Origin: Bryobacterales bacterium
GTDB lineage: Bacteria > Acidobacteriota > Terriglobia > Bryobacterales > Bryobacteraceae
Direction: 5' to 3'
DNA length: 64,000 bases
Assembly: GCA_026954325.1 (NCBI GenBank)
Contig: JAIXKK010000144.1
Span: 1-64,000 of the forward strand
Shown: piece by piece, positions 8,688 through 17,808 of the stretch
How positions within the stretch are numbered: position 1 is the first letter of the stretch
How the letters are laid out: every line of letters starts with the position of its first letter
Notes under the pieces: generated by a model
What the model saw: only the letters and a program-made list of their open reading frames with translations
What the model was told of the DNA's origin: nothing
Databases searched by the model: none
Position numbers and translations under genes: made by a program

Positions 8688-10518
8688 AACGCCCGAACGG
8701 AGCGCTCAACTGTACTCCCCGCGCCATGGGTCTTACCCGCTCCACCATCTCCCGCGCGATGGCCACGCCTTCCGCCCGGGCCTTCTCGGCGCTGTCGGCG
8801 CGCTTCATCCGTTCCAGGTATTCCTCCGGAACCGGAACCCGCAACTCATTCACCATGAACTCCGCATTGCGATAGCTGGTCAAAGGCCAGATTCCGGCAA
8901 TCAAAGGAATATTGTACTGCGATGTCGCCTTGAGCCATGCCTCCAGCAGTTTCAAATCGAACACCGGTTGTGTCACCACATACTCCGCGCCCGCCTGCAC
9001 CTTCCAGCCGAACCGCCGGAGTTCTTCTTCCATGTTAAAGGCACCGGGGTTCGCCCCCACTCCCAACAGCATTGCCGTCTGCGACCCTATCGGGTTGCCG
9101 CCGATATCGAGCCCGTGGTTCAAGTTCGTCACGATGTTCGCCAACCCGATCGCATCCACGTCGAACACCGCCGTCGCATTCGGATACGCCCCCATCCTCG
9201 GAGGATCGCCCGTTATGCAGATCAGATTCCGCACCCCCACCGAGTGCGCCCCGATCAACTCCGATTGGATTCCCAATATGTTCCGGTCCCGGCAGCAGAA
9301 GTGGAGCACCGTCTCGATGCCCGCGTCGCGCTGCATCAACTGGCAGCACACCTGCGCGCTCATCCTTGCGCTCGCCCGCGGACCGTCCGGCACGTTGATG
9401 CAGTCGATGCCGTTCTCCTTACACAACTTCGCTCCGGCAATCTCCTTCGAGGCGTCCACCCCGCGCGGGGGCAGAATCTCGACAAAGGCCACGAACTTAC
9501 CCGCCGCCAGCTTTGCCCCAAGCCGCGACTTGTCCGCCGCCGCCACCTTCGGCAGCGCCTTCGCCTTCATCTCCGGCGCCTCCACCGTCACCGTGAGCTT
9601 CCGCTGCCCCGGTTGCAGCGAGCGCGCCTCGGAAACCACTTCCTTGATGTGTTCGGGCGTCGTTCCACAGCAGCCGCCGACAATCTTCACCCCCGCCCAC
9701 AACAACCGGCGCGCGTACTGCGACATGTACTCCGGCGAGCAGAGATAGATCTGCCGTCCTTCCACCCGCGCCGGATGGCCCGCGTTCGGCATCGCGCTCA
9801 TCGGCTTGTTCGAATACCGCATCATCGTCTCGATGGTCTCGAGCGTCGCCTTCGGCCCCACCGAGCAGTTGATCCCAATCACGTCCGCCGGCCAATCATC
9901 GAGCAGCGGCGCGTACGCCGCCACGTCCTTCCCGTCCAGCATGTTGCCGTAGTCGTCGATGGTGGCCTGCGCCACAATCACCATCTCTCCGCCCGCCACT
10001 TCCCGAGCGGCGAACAGCGCCTCGCGCAGTTCGCTCAAGTCGCCGAACGTTTCCAGCACAAGCAAGTCCACGCCGGCGTCCACCAGGTACTTCGTCTGCT
10101 CCGCGAACGTTGCCCGCGCCTCTTCGAACGAGGTCGGCCCCAGCGGCTCCAGCCTCACCGCCAGCGGCCCGATTGCCCCGGCGACGAACGCCCGCTCCTG
10201 CGCAGCCTCCCGCGCCAGCCGCACTCCCGCCTCGTTGATCGCCTGGCACTTCTCCGCCATCCCGAACGCCGACAGCCGCATCCGCGTCGCCCCGAACGTA
10301 TTCGTCTCCAGAATCTGCGCCCCGGCCTTCACATAGTCCTGGTGAATTTCCTTCACCAGCGCCGGCTGCGACACGTTCAGTTCATCAAAACAGCGGTTGA
10401 TGAATACTCCCTTGCTGTAAAGCATGGTGCCCATCGCCCCGTCGGCGACAAACACCCGTTGCGGGAGTAATTCGCGGAACTCCGCGGCCCGGCTGAATTT
10501 CGGGGAAATGCTGGTCAT
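8644..10518 (-). CDS. Bifunctional homocysteine S-methyltransferase / 5,10-methylenetetrahydrofolate reductase
   Basis: A 624-residue fusion for methionine synthesis. Residues 1-300 form the homocysteine S-methyltransferase barrel with the GINCS strand and the GGCCGTTPEHI motif, whose cysteines bind the catalytic zinc. Residues from about 330 form a MetF-like flavoprotein barrel (FVEILPPRGVDASKEI, then NLICITGDPPR, then GAEYVVTQPVFD). The same architecture is known from Bacillus YitJ. A separate cobalamin-binding MetH module is absent. The start at 10518 (MTSISPKFS) is preferred over an ATG nine codons upstream because family members begin close to the FADGAMGT strand, but ribosome binding signals do not decide it. 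No SAM riboswitch was recognised in the 67-base upstream gap. Confidence 0.88.
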   Translation of the reverse strand: MTSISPKFSRAAEFRELLPQRVFVADGAMGTMLYSKGVFINRCFDELNVSQPALVKEIHQDYVKAGAQILETNTFGATRMRLSAFGMAEKCQAINEAGVRLAREAAQERAFVAGAIGPLAVRLEPLGPTSFEEARATFAEQTKYLVDAGVDLLVLETFGDLSELREALFAAREVAGGEMVIVAQATIDDYGNMLDGKDVAAYAPLLDDWPADVIGINCSVGPKATLETIETMMRYSNKPMSAMPNAGHPARVEGRQIYLCSPEYMSQYARRLLWAGVKIVGGCCGTTPEHIKEVVSEARSLQPGQRKLTVTVEAPEMKAKALPKVAAADKSRLGAKLAAGKFVAFVEILPPRGVDASKEIAGAKLCKENGIDCINVPDGPRASARMSAQVCCQLMQRDAGIETVLHFCCRDRNILGIQSELIGAHSVGVRNLICITGDPPRMGAYPNATAVFDVDAIGLANIVTNLNHGLDIGGNPIGSQTAMLLGVGANPGAFNMEEELRRFGWKVQAGAEYVVTQPVFDLKLLEAWLKATSQYNIPLIAGIWPLTSYRNAEFMVNELRVPVPEEYLERMKRADSAEKARAEGVAIAREMVERVRPMARGVQLSAPFGRYEMAIQVAEAIGPR

Positions 10519-10585
10519 GTGTAGGACACGGTTTGCCCTTGGCAAACCGCGAGTTATTGCGATTTTAGCGCACTCCCGGCCAGCC

Positions 10586-10999
10586 TTACATCTGGTAAAG
10601 CATCAGGTACACGATAACGCCCGTCACGCTGACATAAAGCCACACCGGCAGCGTCCATCGCGCAATCCCGCGGTGCCGGTCAAACCGTGCCGCCAGCGCC
10701 CGCTTCAACGTAATGATCGCCAGCACCGGCACCGCCGCCGCCAGCACCGTGTGCGTCGCCAGAATCGTCAGATACACCGTCCGAATCGGGCCCGTCTTCG
10801 TAAACCGCACCGAGCCCACCTGAGAGTGATAGATGAGGTAACAGATGAGAAACAGTACCGAAGCCGCAAACGCGGCCAGCATCGCCTTGCGGTGCGCTTC
10901 TTTTTTCCCCTGCCGGATCAGCGCATATCCGGTCACCAGCAGCACGCCGGCCGCCGCATTCAGCACGGCATTCACCGCCGGCAGATCGCGCACCGTCAT
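10586..10999 (-). CDS. DUF420 family membrane protein, cytochrome oxidase associated
   Basis: A 137-residue protein with four hydrophobic segments and conserved histidines (ICYLIYHSQVG, ILATHTVLA, RHRGIARWTLPVWLYV), matching the DUF420 family found beside haem-copper oxidase assembly genes. The start at 10999 is placed two bases after the Sco1 stop; the longer open frame upstream is antisense noise within that gene. It forms a run with sco1 and ctaB on the same strand. Role in oxidase assembly is inferred from family and context. Confidence 0.8.
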   Translation of the reverse strand: MTVRDLPAVNAVLNAAAGVLLVTGYALIRQGKKEAHRKAMLAAFAASVLFLICYLIYHSQVGSVRFTKTGPIRTVYLTILATHTVLAAAVPVLAIITLKRALAARFDRHRGIARWTLPVWLYVSVTGVIVYLMLYQM

Positions 11000-11001
11000 T
11001 T

Positions 11002-11553
11002 TCAGGCTTCCTTGTGCAAGCGCCGGATGTCGCCGATCAGCCGCTGAATGCTGTCCGGCTCGGAGGTATCGTAGTACGCCCGGATGCGGCACTGCCGGTC
11101 AAGCAGCACAAAGCGGGTGCTGTGGGTGAGGCTCCCGTCCACATTGCCCAGCTTGAAAGCATACCGGTCGAGGTTGTGAAGTTCTTCCGCCGGACCGGTG
11201 AGAAACGTCCACCGTTCATCGGCGCGGTGCCGCTTGGCGTATGCCGCCAGCGCTTCCGGAGTGTCCCTCGCGGGGTCCACGGTGAACGACACCAGCCGCA
11301 CACCGGCAAGGTCCTTCACCGCGTTCTGCACCTGCCGCATCTGCGAACTCATTCGCGGACACGGCCCCGCGCAGTTGGTGAAGATGAAGTCCGCGACCCA
11401 GACGTGCCCCTTCAACTCCTTCGCGCTCTCGAACACGGCGCCCGTCTGCGCCGTGAGCGTGAAGTCATGAACCTGTCCGAGAATTTCCAGTGGAGGCCGC
11501 GGCCGTGAGCACCCAGCCGCTATCACAGCCAACAGCAGCGGCAGCCGTCTCAC
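11002..11553 (-). CDS. SCO1/SenC family copper chaperone, lipoprotein
   Basis: A 183-residue thioredoxin-fold protein that delivers copper to the CuA site of cytochrome c oxidase. The GTG at 11553 is chosen because it overlaps the ctaB stop as GTGA and gives a signal peptide ending in a lipobox (AVIAAGC). The copper-binding CxxxC is present in FTNCAGPCPRMS, and the third ligand His is in SLTHSTRF. The 175 residues that an upstream start would add are low-complexity and overlap ctaB, so they are not coding. Anchoring to the outer face of the inner membrane is expected. Confidence 0.9.
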   Translation of the reverse strand: MRRLPLLLAVIAAGCSRPRPPLEILGQVHDFTLTAQTGAVFESAKELKGHVWVADFIFTNCAGPCPRMSSQMRQVQNAVKDLAGVRLVSFTVDPARDTPEALAAYAKRHRADERWTFLTGPAEELHNLDRYAFKLGNVDGSLTHSTRFVLLDRQCRIRAYYDTSEPDSIQRLIGDIRRLHKEA

Positions 11554-12401
11554 AGGCGCGAACGGTCCAGCAGCAGCAGACCGTAAAGAACCGGCAGGTA
11601 CACCACCGATGCCAGCAGAACGCCCCGCGCGCGCAGCGCCGTCCGCTCCCTTGCCACTCGAACCGCCGCATACAGAAAGAAGCACCCCGCCACCGCCGCG
11701 CCGAGTACGTACCAGTTGCCGGCCATCAGCAGATAACGCGGCAGGAGACTCACCGGAATCAGAACCAGCGATGCCATTACCATCTGCCGCGCCGTCGAGA
11801 TGCCGTCCGGTTCCACTACCGGCAGCATGCGGATGCCCGCCCGCGCGTAGTCGTCGCGGTACATCCAGGCGATCGCGTAAAAGTGCGGGAACTGCCAGAG
11901 GAAGAGAATCGCGTACAGCACCCACGCTTCCCAGGTGAGCGTGTTCGCGCCCGCGGCAAAGCCCATCAGCGGAGGCATCGCCCCCGGAATCGCCCCCACC
12001 GTCGTCGAATGCCACGTGCGTTGCTTCAGTGGAGTGTAAAGTCCCAGATAGCTCACCTCCGTAAAGAGGCCCAGCCATGCGGTGAGCGGATTGGCGCCGT
12101 AGTACAGCTCAAGAAAGCCCACTACGGAAAGCATCAGCCCGAAGATCATGGCCTGCCGGGGAGTGACGCGCCCCGTAGGCAGCGGCCGGTGTTGTGTGCG
12201 GCGCATGCGGCCGTCGGCCTCCCGCTCATACCACTGGTTGAGCGTGAAGGTCCCGCTGGCGATCAGCGCCGTGCCGATGATTGCGTGTAAAAGTACGACC
12301 CAGTGCAGGCCCGATTGTGCCCCGAACCAATAGCCGATGCCCGTGCTCATCAGAATCAACCACGTGACCCTCGGCTTGGTCAGCTCGATATAGTCCTTCA
12401 T
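11550..12401 (-). CDS. ctaB: Protoheme IX farnesyltransferase
   Basis: A 283-residue polytopic UbiA-family prenyltransferase converting haem B to haem O for haem-copper oxidases. Visible features: the N-terminal KDYIELTKPRVTWLIL, the first polyprenyl-diphosphate site NQWYEREADGRMRRT, the RPLPTGRV motif, and a second Asp-containing loop in AIAWMYRDDYARAGIRML. About nine transmembrane segments are evident. It overlaps the Sco1-like gene by four bases and precedes DUF420, so the three probably form one oxidase-assembly transcript. The oxidase subunits are not in this window. Confidence 0.92.
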   Translation of the reverse strand: MKDYIELTKPRVTWLILMSTGIGYWFGAQSGLHWVVLLHAIIGTALIASGTFTLNQWYEREADGRMRRTQHRPLPTGRVTPRQAMIFGLMLSVVGFLELYYGANPLTAWLGLFTEVSYLGLYTPLKQRTWHSTTVGAIPGAMPPLMGFAAGANTLTWEAWVLYAILFLWQFPHFYAIAWMYRDDYARAGIRMLPVVEPDGISTARQMVMASLVLIPVSLLPRYLLMAGNWYVLGAAVAGCFFLYAAVRVARERTALRARGVLLASVVYLPVLYGLLLLDRSRL

Positions 12402-12449
12402 GATAGAAACTTACAAATATAGTGAAAGGGATACCCAGTCCTTTTCATT

Positions 12450-13226
12450 CTACCCCTTGAACGAAAAATCTGCTGTCTGCGCCTGCTTCGGCTCCACCTT
12501 CACCTTGATCTCCTGCGTGCCGTAGCGTTCCTGCCATGCCTCGATAGTGTATTCGCCCGGCGGCACGTTCTTCAAGGTGAACGTTCCGTCATCGCCCGTG
12601 ACGGCGAAGTAGGGATTCGACATCACTCCGACCCAAGCCCGCATCCACGGGTGCACATTGCACTTGAACAGGATGGGAGGCATCTCCTCTTTCGGGAACG
12701 TCTTCACCTTGACGTCGCCCTTGGGAGGCTGCGATTCGTTCCACTCGCGGTTCACCCTCGGCAGCGGATGGATATTATGGTTCGTGGTGTCGCTGTTGGA
12801 GATTTCGAGCGGCTGGTTCACCATCACCGCCACCACGTGCGGCACATAGATGCAGCCGGTCTGATCGAGCTTGACGGGGGCGGTGGGAGTGGGATATTCG
12901 CCCTTGGGCAACCCCTCCTTGATATATACCAGAACGTTCTTGAGCGTGCCGTTGCCGTTGAGCACGACGTCTTCCGCGTAGACCGGACCCTTGTGCATTC
13001 TGGCGCACGCCGGGGTGGCATCCATGCTGAGCACCTTGGGCGTCGGCTTCTCGCCCGTAAACGCTACCTTCCCGGAGATAGAGCCCGCCGTGGCCGCATC
13101 CACCGGGGGAGCCGCCGCGGCGGCTGGAGCGGAACTTTCCGCCTTCTTTGCTTCCGGCGCCCCGCCGCCGCAGGAGGCGAGCAGGACTGTGACCGGCAGC
13201 GTCAGCCAAAACATTTTACGTTTCAT
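12450..13226 (-). CDS. Cupredoxin-like lipoprotein with carboxypeptidase-regulatory-type C-terminal repeat
   Basis: A 258-residue exported protein. The ATG at 13226 follows GGAGG and opens a signal with lipobox LLASC; an Ala-rich linker follows. The middle resembles a type 1 copper fold: His residues in NSDTTNHNIHPL, then FKCNVHPWMRAW, supplying Cys, His and a possible Met ligand. The last 60 residues (DDGTFTLKNVPPGEYTIEAW) are a carboxypeptidase-regulatory or transthyretin-like beta domain. Such proteins are common in Acidobacteria near respiratory genes. Electron transfer or copper storage in the periplasm is inference. It is divergent from the HMA gene across 82 bases that should hold both promoters. 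The open frame upstream of 13226 is noise. Confidence 0.8.
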   Translation of the reverse strand: MKRKMFWLTLPVTVLLASCGGGAPEAKKAESSAPAAAAAPPVDAATAGSISGKVAFTGEKPTPKVLSMDATPACARMHKGPVYAEDVVLNGNGTLKNVLVYIKEGLPKGEYPTPTAPVKLDQTGCIYVPHVVAVMVNQPLEISNSDTTNHNIHPLPRVNREWNESQPPKGDVKVKTFPKEEMPPILFKCNVHPWMRAWVGVMSNPYFAVTGDDGTFTLKNVPPGEYTIEAWQERYGTQEIKVKVEPKQAQTADFSFKG

Positions 13227-13308
13227 TTGTTTGATAGCCTCCACTACACGAATGGGGATGGAGAATACGGGACAGAACCCTATTAGGTTACCATCGAATC
13301 CAGGCGTC

Positions 13309-13788
13309 ATGCGATTCCTCATTCCTCTTATTCTTTGTCTCGGCCCGCTCCCCGCCGAATACCTCCGCATCGAGCAAAGCTTCGGCGCGATGGATTGCGC
13401 CTCCTGCGCCGGCCTCATCCAGAAGAAGCTCGCCGGCAACCCCGGCGTCGAATCCGTCAATGTGGACCGCAAGAAGAACGTAGTCACCGTCGTCCTCAAG
13501 CCGGGTAACAAGGTCCGCCTGCGCCAGGTCCGCGACTTCGTCGAACAGAGCGGCTTCAAACCCAGGGAAGCCGAGGTTGTGGTGCTCGGAACCGCTTCGG
13601 TCGAACGCGGCATCACGACACTGAAGATCGCCGGTTCGGAAGAGTCCATCCGGCTGCGCGACCCCGGTACCCGCATGCGCGAATACATTACAAAAAAGGT
13701 GGAGATCGAGGGCATGGTGGAGAGCGTCATGAGCCAGGGCTCGCGCATTGACATTCTGGAGGTGCGGGAAGCGAAGGTGGTCAAGTAA
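13309..13788 (+). CDS. Exported heavy-metal-associated (HMA) domain protein
   Basis: A 159-residue protein with a short signal (ILCLGPLPAEY) and an HMA ferredoxin-like fold. The metal site is MDCASC at about residues 29-34, a variant of the usual MxCxxC copper motif. Residues 80-159 form a second region (ITTLKIAGSEESIRLRDPG, then a Lys-rich strand) without a second CxxC. It lies between the cupredoxin-like gene and the Sco/CtaB block, so a copper-handling role in the periplasm fits. The start is the ATG beginning MRFLIPL; upstream in-frame sequence is antisense to the neighbouring gene. Confidence 0.8.
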   Translation: MRFLIPLILCLGPLPAEYLRIEQSFGAMDCASCAGLIQKKLAGNPGVESVNVDRKKNVVTVVLKPGNKVRLRQVRDFVEQSGFKPREAEVVVLGTASVERGITTLKIAGSEESIRLRDPGTRMREYITKKVEIEGMVESVMSQGSRIDILEVREAKVVK

Positions 13789-13812
13789 CCCCGCAAGGGG
13801 TAGACTTGATCC

Positions 13813-15027
13813 ATGATTACCGGCAGACGTTCGTTTCTCTCCGGCGGCGGTTTCGCGTGGCTTTCGCGCTGGCTGCCTTTCGGAATGGTGCCCGCGGCCG
13901 CGGCCACCCGCGGCAAGAGCGTGTATGAGGAACTGGGCATCCGCCCGATCATCAACTTCCGCGGCACGCACACCACCATTGGCGCCTCGAAGGAATGGCC
14001 GGACCTGCACCCGGCAATGCAGGAGGCGTCGCGGCACTACGTCTCGCTCGAGGAGTTGCAGGACCGTGTCGGCGAGCGCCTCAGCCGCCTCATCGGCACG
14101 GAAGCGGCGATGGTCACCACCGGCACGGCCGGAGCCATCTGCGCCGGCACGTGCGCCTGCGTCGCCGGAAGCGACCCGCAGGCCATCCGGCGCATTCCGG
14201 ACACCACCGGCCTCAAGAACGAGGTGCTCTGCCTCAAGCTGCATCGCAACGGCTATGACCACGCCGTTCGCAACGTGGGGGTCAAGATGGTGGAGGTGGA
14301 GAATGCGGAACAACTGCGCATGGCCGCCAACTCGCGCTCGGCGATGATGTACTTCCTCGGCGGCACAAGCGGCGATGCGTCCTGGCCGGAGACGATGAGC
14401 GTGGAGGAATGCCTCAAGATCCTCAAGCCGCTCGGCATCCCGGTGCTGGTGGATGCGGCCAACATGCTTCCCCCGTTCGACAACCTGCGCAAGCTCGCGG
14501 CGGCCGGCGTGGATCTGATCGCCTGTAGCGGCGGCAAGCACATGCGCGGCCCGCAATGCTCCGGTCTGCTCGCCGGACGCAAAGACCTGATCACCGCGGC
14601 CCGCCTGAACATGAGCCCGCACTCGGACAGCCTCGGCCGCCCGATGAAGGTAGGCCGCGAGGAGATCATCGGCCTGTGGCTCGCCGCCGAGAAATACGCG
14701 AAGCTCGACTTTGAAGCGCTCGACAAGGAGAACCTGCGCCAGGCGGAGTACATCCGGTCCGCCCTTTCGCGCATCCCGGGCGTCAAGACGGAAATCGTCT
14801 CCATCGACCGCACGCGCAAGGTCCGCCGCGTCGCCGTCACGTGGGACGAGAAGGCGCTGGGCATCACCGCCGCCGAATGCGAGAAGCAGCTATGGGACGG
14901 CACACCGCGCATCGCCGTATTGCGGAACCAGCCGCAAGGGATCGAGTTCACCTGCTTCATGAATGACCCGGGCGATGAGACGCCCGCCATGCGCAGGATG
15001 GAGGAGATCCTCACGCGGCGATCCTAG
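13813..15027 (+). CDS. SelA/DgaE-like PLP-dependent enzyme with Tat signal
   Basis: A 404-residue fold-type I PLP enzyme. The N-terminus carries a twin-arginine signal (TGRRSFLSGGGF) and an Ala-rich cleavage region, so export of the folded, cofactor-loaded enzyme is likely. The body matches the SelA-like group: the GIRPIINFRGTHTTIGAS start, the TGTAGAICAGTCACVAG phosphate-binding region, DAANMLPP holding the PLP-ring Asp, and ACSGGKHMRGPQCSG with the Schiff-base lysine. Family members include selenocysteine synthase-like proteins and D-glucosaminate-6-phosphate ammonia lyase; the real substrate is unknown. Two paralogues are in the window (30355-31920 and from 63303). The gene converges on the phosphoesterase gene with a 6-base gap. 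Confidence 0.82.
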   Translation: MITGRRSFLSGGGFAWLSRWLPFGMVPAAAATRGKSVYEELGIRPIINFRGTHTTIGASKEWPDLHPAMQEASRHYVSLEELQDRVGERLSRLIGTEAAMVTTGTAGAICAGTCACVAGSDPQAIRRIPDTTGLKNEVLCLKLHRNGYDHAVRNVGVKMVEVENAEQLRMAANSRSAMMYFLGGTSGDASWPETMSVEECLKILKPLGIPVLVDAANMLPPFDNLRKLAAAGVDLIACSGGKHMRGPQCSGLLAGRKDLITAARLNMSPHSDSLGRPMKVGREEIIGLWLAAEKYAKLDFEALDKENLRQAEYIRSALSRIPGVKTEIVSIDRTRKVRRVAVTWDEKALGITAAECEKQLWDGTPRIAVLRNQPQGIEFTCFMNDPGDETPAMRRMEEILTRRS

Positions 15028-15033
15028 TGGCGC

Positions 15034-17568
15034 CTACCGGTCATCATCGTCCACATCGAGCGACAGCGGCGCAAACGCCGCCTGCCGCGCCGCCGGGTAG
15101 GGAACGTCCCACCCGCGAATAGACCCCCAAAGGATCCGGTTCAGCCTCTCGGTGGGTACCGCATCGGGTATGTCCCATTTCATCCGCGCCGAATCCCGTG
15201 CGCCTTTGCGCGCGGCGCCGCGCAGCGCCGTGACCGCCGGATTGCGCTCCGTCAGAGACTGCCGCGGCACGACAGCCTGATACGGTGCGGCATCGGCGGC
15301 GTCCGTGAAACTCGCGCGCATCTCCGTGGCGATCATGTCGAACAGCGAGAGCGTGGGCAGGCCCAGCATCAGTTCGATAGTCTTCAGAATGCTCTGGTGC
15401 GAATAGAACGTGGAATCGATGTGGCCGCGTTTGACGTAGGGGCTCACCGCGAGCGCCACGGTGCGGTGGCCATCCACGTGGTCCACGCCATTCTGCGCGT
15501 CGTCTTCCACCACGAAGATCGCCATCTTGTTCCAGAACCGCGTGTGCGTCAGCGCTTCCACCATTTGCCCCAGGGCGAGGTCGTTGTCCGCGACCATGGC
15601 CTTTGGCGTAGATGCGTTGGCAAGCGTGCCGTTGGTGTGGTTGCTGGGCAATTGCACCATCACGAGGTTCGGCATCTTCCCTTCCCTCTCCCACTGCGTC
15701 ACATCCTTGAGGAAGATCCGCGCCCGCACTACGTCTGGGATGGCTGTCGTATACGCCGGATAGTTGTGCGCCAGGATGCGGTTCAACGGCGCGATGGGCG
15801 CGGTGATGTTCCATTCGTTCGCGAAGTCCTCGCCTTGTTTCCAGCGCGCCAGGTATTCGTGCCGCTTCGGGTGCGCGACGCGCGTGATGCCCGCGTATTC
15901 GCCGTAGATCTTCACCGTCTTTCCGCGGCTCAGCGCGGCGTCCCACAGGAACCCGCCTTCCGCAATCGCGAGCGGATCCGACCCGTCGAACGGATAGCTG
16001 CGGCCGGCATACCCCGGCCACATGGCGTAGGCATTTTCATTGGCCTGCGTCAGCCATTGGTGGCCGTCCGCGCTGTTGCCGCCCGTCGCATAGAAATTGT
16101 CGAGCAGGACGAACTGCTCGGCCAGGCGATGCTGATTGGGAGTCACGTCTTCGCCGAACATCACCAGGGACGGCTCGCCATTGCCCTTCTTCATGTCACC
16201 CAATACCTGGTCGTACGTTCGGTTTTCCTTGATGATGAACACGACGTGCTCGATGAGCGAGGGTTCCCCGCTTCTGCGCGGCACCGCGGCACCGGCGCGT
16301 TTCAGATCGGGCTTTGCGGGAGGCGCGGCGGGCGTCCCGGCCAATGCAAGATGATTATTCTCCCCCACTGCTGTCGTAAGGCTCGCCAGTTGCGCCTCAT
16401 CCGGCAGGTCCACAACGTTCACCGCTCCCCGGTAGGCGTGGACAAAACGTTTGTCCGGCGCGTCTCTCCATGCCGAGCCTGCCCCGAGCAGCGCGCCAAT
16501 CGCCAACCGCTTTCCGTCCCTGCTGAGCGCGAGGGAGTTCGGATACCACGCCGTTGGAATCATGCCTTCGACCGCGCCCGTCCGCGCGTCCATCGCCACT
16601 ACGGCATTGATGCCGCCGCAGGCGATCCACAGCCGTTTCCCATCCGGCTGAAGCACAATCGCGGTGGGCGCAATTCCGGATACCTTCTCTCGAAAGGGCC
16701 GGACGGCATAGGTCGCGGCTACCCGCATCGCCCTGGTGTCGACCACGTCAATCACATCGCGGTTGCTGCTGGCGACGTAGAGCCGTTCCGCCTTCTCGTT
16801 CCAAGCCATCGCGTTCGGGTGGGCATTCACCTTCAATGTATGCGTCACCGCGAGTTTGCCCACGTCCACGCGCGCCACGGTTCCCGTGGTTGCAATTCCT
16901 CGTCGGTCCACCAGGACGCGGTCCGCGCGCGGATCATATCCCGTCGGCGCCGCGCGGTCCGCCGCTCCCGCCGCTGGCCCGCCCCAGTTGCTCACCCACG
17001 CCACCGTGCCGCTGCTGTTCAGCACGGCGGCAAACGGCGCCACGCCTGTCTTGACAACGCCCAGCAACTTTCCCGAGTCGCGTTCCACCAGCGCCACCTG
17101 GTTGTCGAAGGTCAGCGGAATGGCGGCAACCTGGCCGGCAAGGGCGATGGCTCCGGCCAGAAACTTGCCGAGACTCGCCTGTAGCGTCTGCCTGCCGGAA
17201 GTGAACGCGCCCAACTCGACGGCGCGCGTGCCGCGAATCACGGTAGCCGCCAGCGCGCGTCCGGAATGCTCGTCAAAACGCAGGCTCTGCAATCCCGGAG
17301 TCCCGCCGAGGGGGAGGGATGCCAGGACTCTGTTTTCCCGCCAGTCGATTCGCATCATGTGGCTGGCGGTGGCCACCCACACTTCCCCAGGATCGCCGCC
17401 GAAATCTACTCCGTAGACGCGCCCTTCGAACACCGCCGGAACACCCGCCGGGGTGATTGATTGACGGGTGGTGACCACGCCGGGATCGGTCACCTGTCTC
17501 ACCGGCCGCCCGGCGCTCTGCGCCCACAGCAAGCCGCACCATGCCATCCACATCGCAACTGTTTTCAT
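15034..17568 (-). CDS. YVTN beta-propeller protein fused to an AcpA/phospholipase C-type phosphoesterase
   Basis: An 844-residue exported protein. The ATG at 17568 has GAGGT about 8 bases upstream and gives a signal peptide ending WAQS; the 33 upstream codons are discarded. Residues about 40-420 form a beta-propeller with repeated strands such as RLYVASSNRDVIDVVDTRAMRV and KRLWIACGGINAVVAMDARTG. Residues about 450-840 are a phosphoesterase domain: IEHVVFIIKENRTYDQVLGD, GNSADGHQWLTQANENA and VEDDAQNGVDHVDGHR, which supply metal-binding acidic and His residues. This fusion is common in soil Acidobacteria. It probably hydrolyses phosphoesters in the periplasm; the substrate is unknown. Confidence 0.85.
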   Translation of the reverse strand: MKTVAMWMAWCGLLWAQSAGRPVRQVTDPGVVTTRQSITPAGVPAVFEGRVYGVDFGGDPGEVWVATASHMMRIDWRENRVLASLPLGGTPGLQSLRFDEHSGRALAATVIRGTRAVELGAFTSGRQTLQASLGKFLAGAIALAGQVAAIPLTFDNQVALVERDSGKLLGVVKTGVAPFAAVLNSSGTVAWVSNWGGPAAGAADRAAPTGYDPRADRVLVDRRGIATTGTVARVDVGKLAVTHTLKVNAHPNAMAWNEKAERLYVASSNRDVIDVVDTRAMRVAATYAVRPFREKVSGIAPTAIVLQPDGKRLWIACGGINAVVAMDARTGAVEGMIPTAWYPNSLALSRDGKRLAIGALLGAGSAWRDAPDKRFVHAYRGAVNVVDLPDEAQLASLTTAVGENNHLALAGTPAAPPAKPDLKRAGAAVPRRSGEPSLIEHVVFIIKENRTYDQVLGDMKKGNGEPSLVMFGEDVTPNQHRLAEQFVLLDNFYATGGNSADGHQWLTQANENAYAMWPGYAGRSYPFDGSDPLAIAEGGFLWDAALSRGKTVKIYGEYAGITRVAHPKRHEYLARWKQGEDFANEWNITAPIAPLNRILAHNYPAYTTAIPDVVRARIFLKDVTQWEREGKMPNLVMVQLPSNHTNGTLANASTPKAMVADNDLALGQMVEALTHTRFWNKMAIFVVEDDAQNGVDHVDGHRTVALAVSPYVKRGHIDSTFYSHQSILKTIELMLGLPTLSLFDMIATEMRASFTDAADAAPYQAVVPRQSLTERNPAVTALRGAARKGARDSARMKWDIPDAVPTERLNRILWGSIRGWDVPYPAARQAAFAPLSLDVDDDDR

Positions 17569-17808
17569 GCCGGATACCTCCACCACTCTATACCCATCCG
17601 GAAGGATCTTCAAAAATCTCAGTGAATTTCCCGATACTTTTCGGCCGCAAGCGGGTTGTATGCTCATTCATGTGGGATCTGTTCCTTCCTTCGGCTAGCT
17701 TCGACGGGGAAGTGAATCGGAGGAAGGGACATCCCGCCCAATCGCCCGGCAAGCCCGCGAATGCGCATAGATAAGGTCCCGGCCGCGGAGCAGACGCTGT
17801 GGTCCGGG
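17569..17808. other. Intergenic region downstream of the TIR gene pair
   Basis: A 240-base gap between the phosphoesterase start and the end of the first TIR gene. It holds the phosphoesterase ribosome binding site and presumably its promoter. I saw no gene, repeat or clear terminator. Confidence 0.35.

Noticed and set aside
8056..10470. An 804-residue plus-strand open frame
   Set aside because: It is antisense to the methyltransferase/MTHFR and Sua5/YrdC genes and is dominated by Arg, His and Pro, typical of a shadow frame.
11554..12078. N-terminal extension of the Sco1-like frame
   Set aside because: It would overlap ctaB and is low-complexity; the GTG at 11553 gives a lipoprotein signal and a GTGA junction.
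13227..13979. 250-residue N-terminal extension of the cupredoxin-like frame
   Set aside because: It runs antisense through the HMA gene and destroys the lipoprotein signal that follows the ATG at 13226.
15397..17184. A 595-residue plus-strand open frame
   Set aside because: It is antisense to the beta-propeller phosphoesterase gene; no family features.
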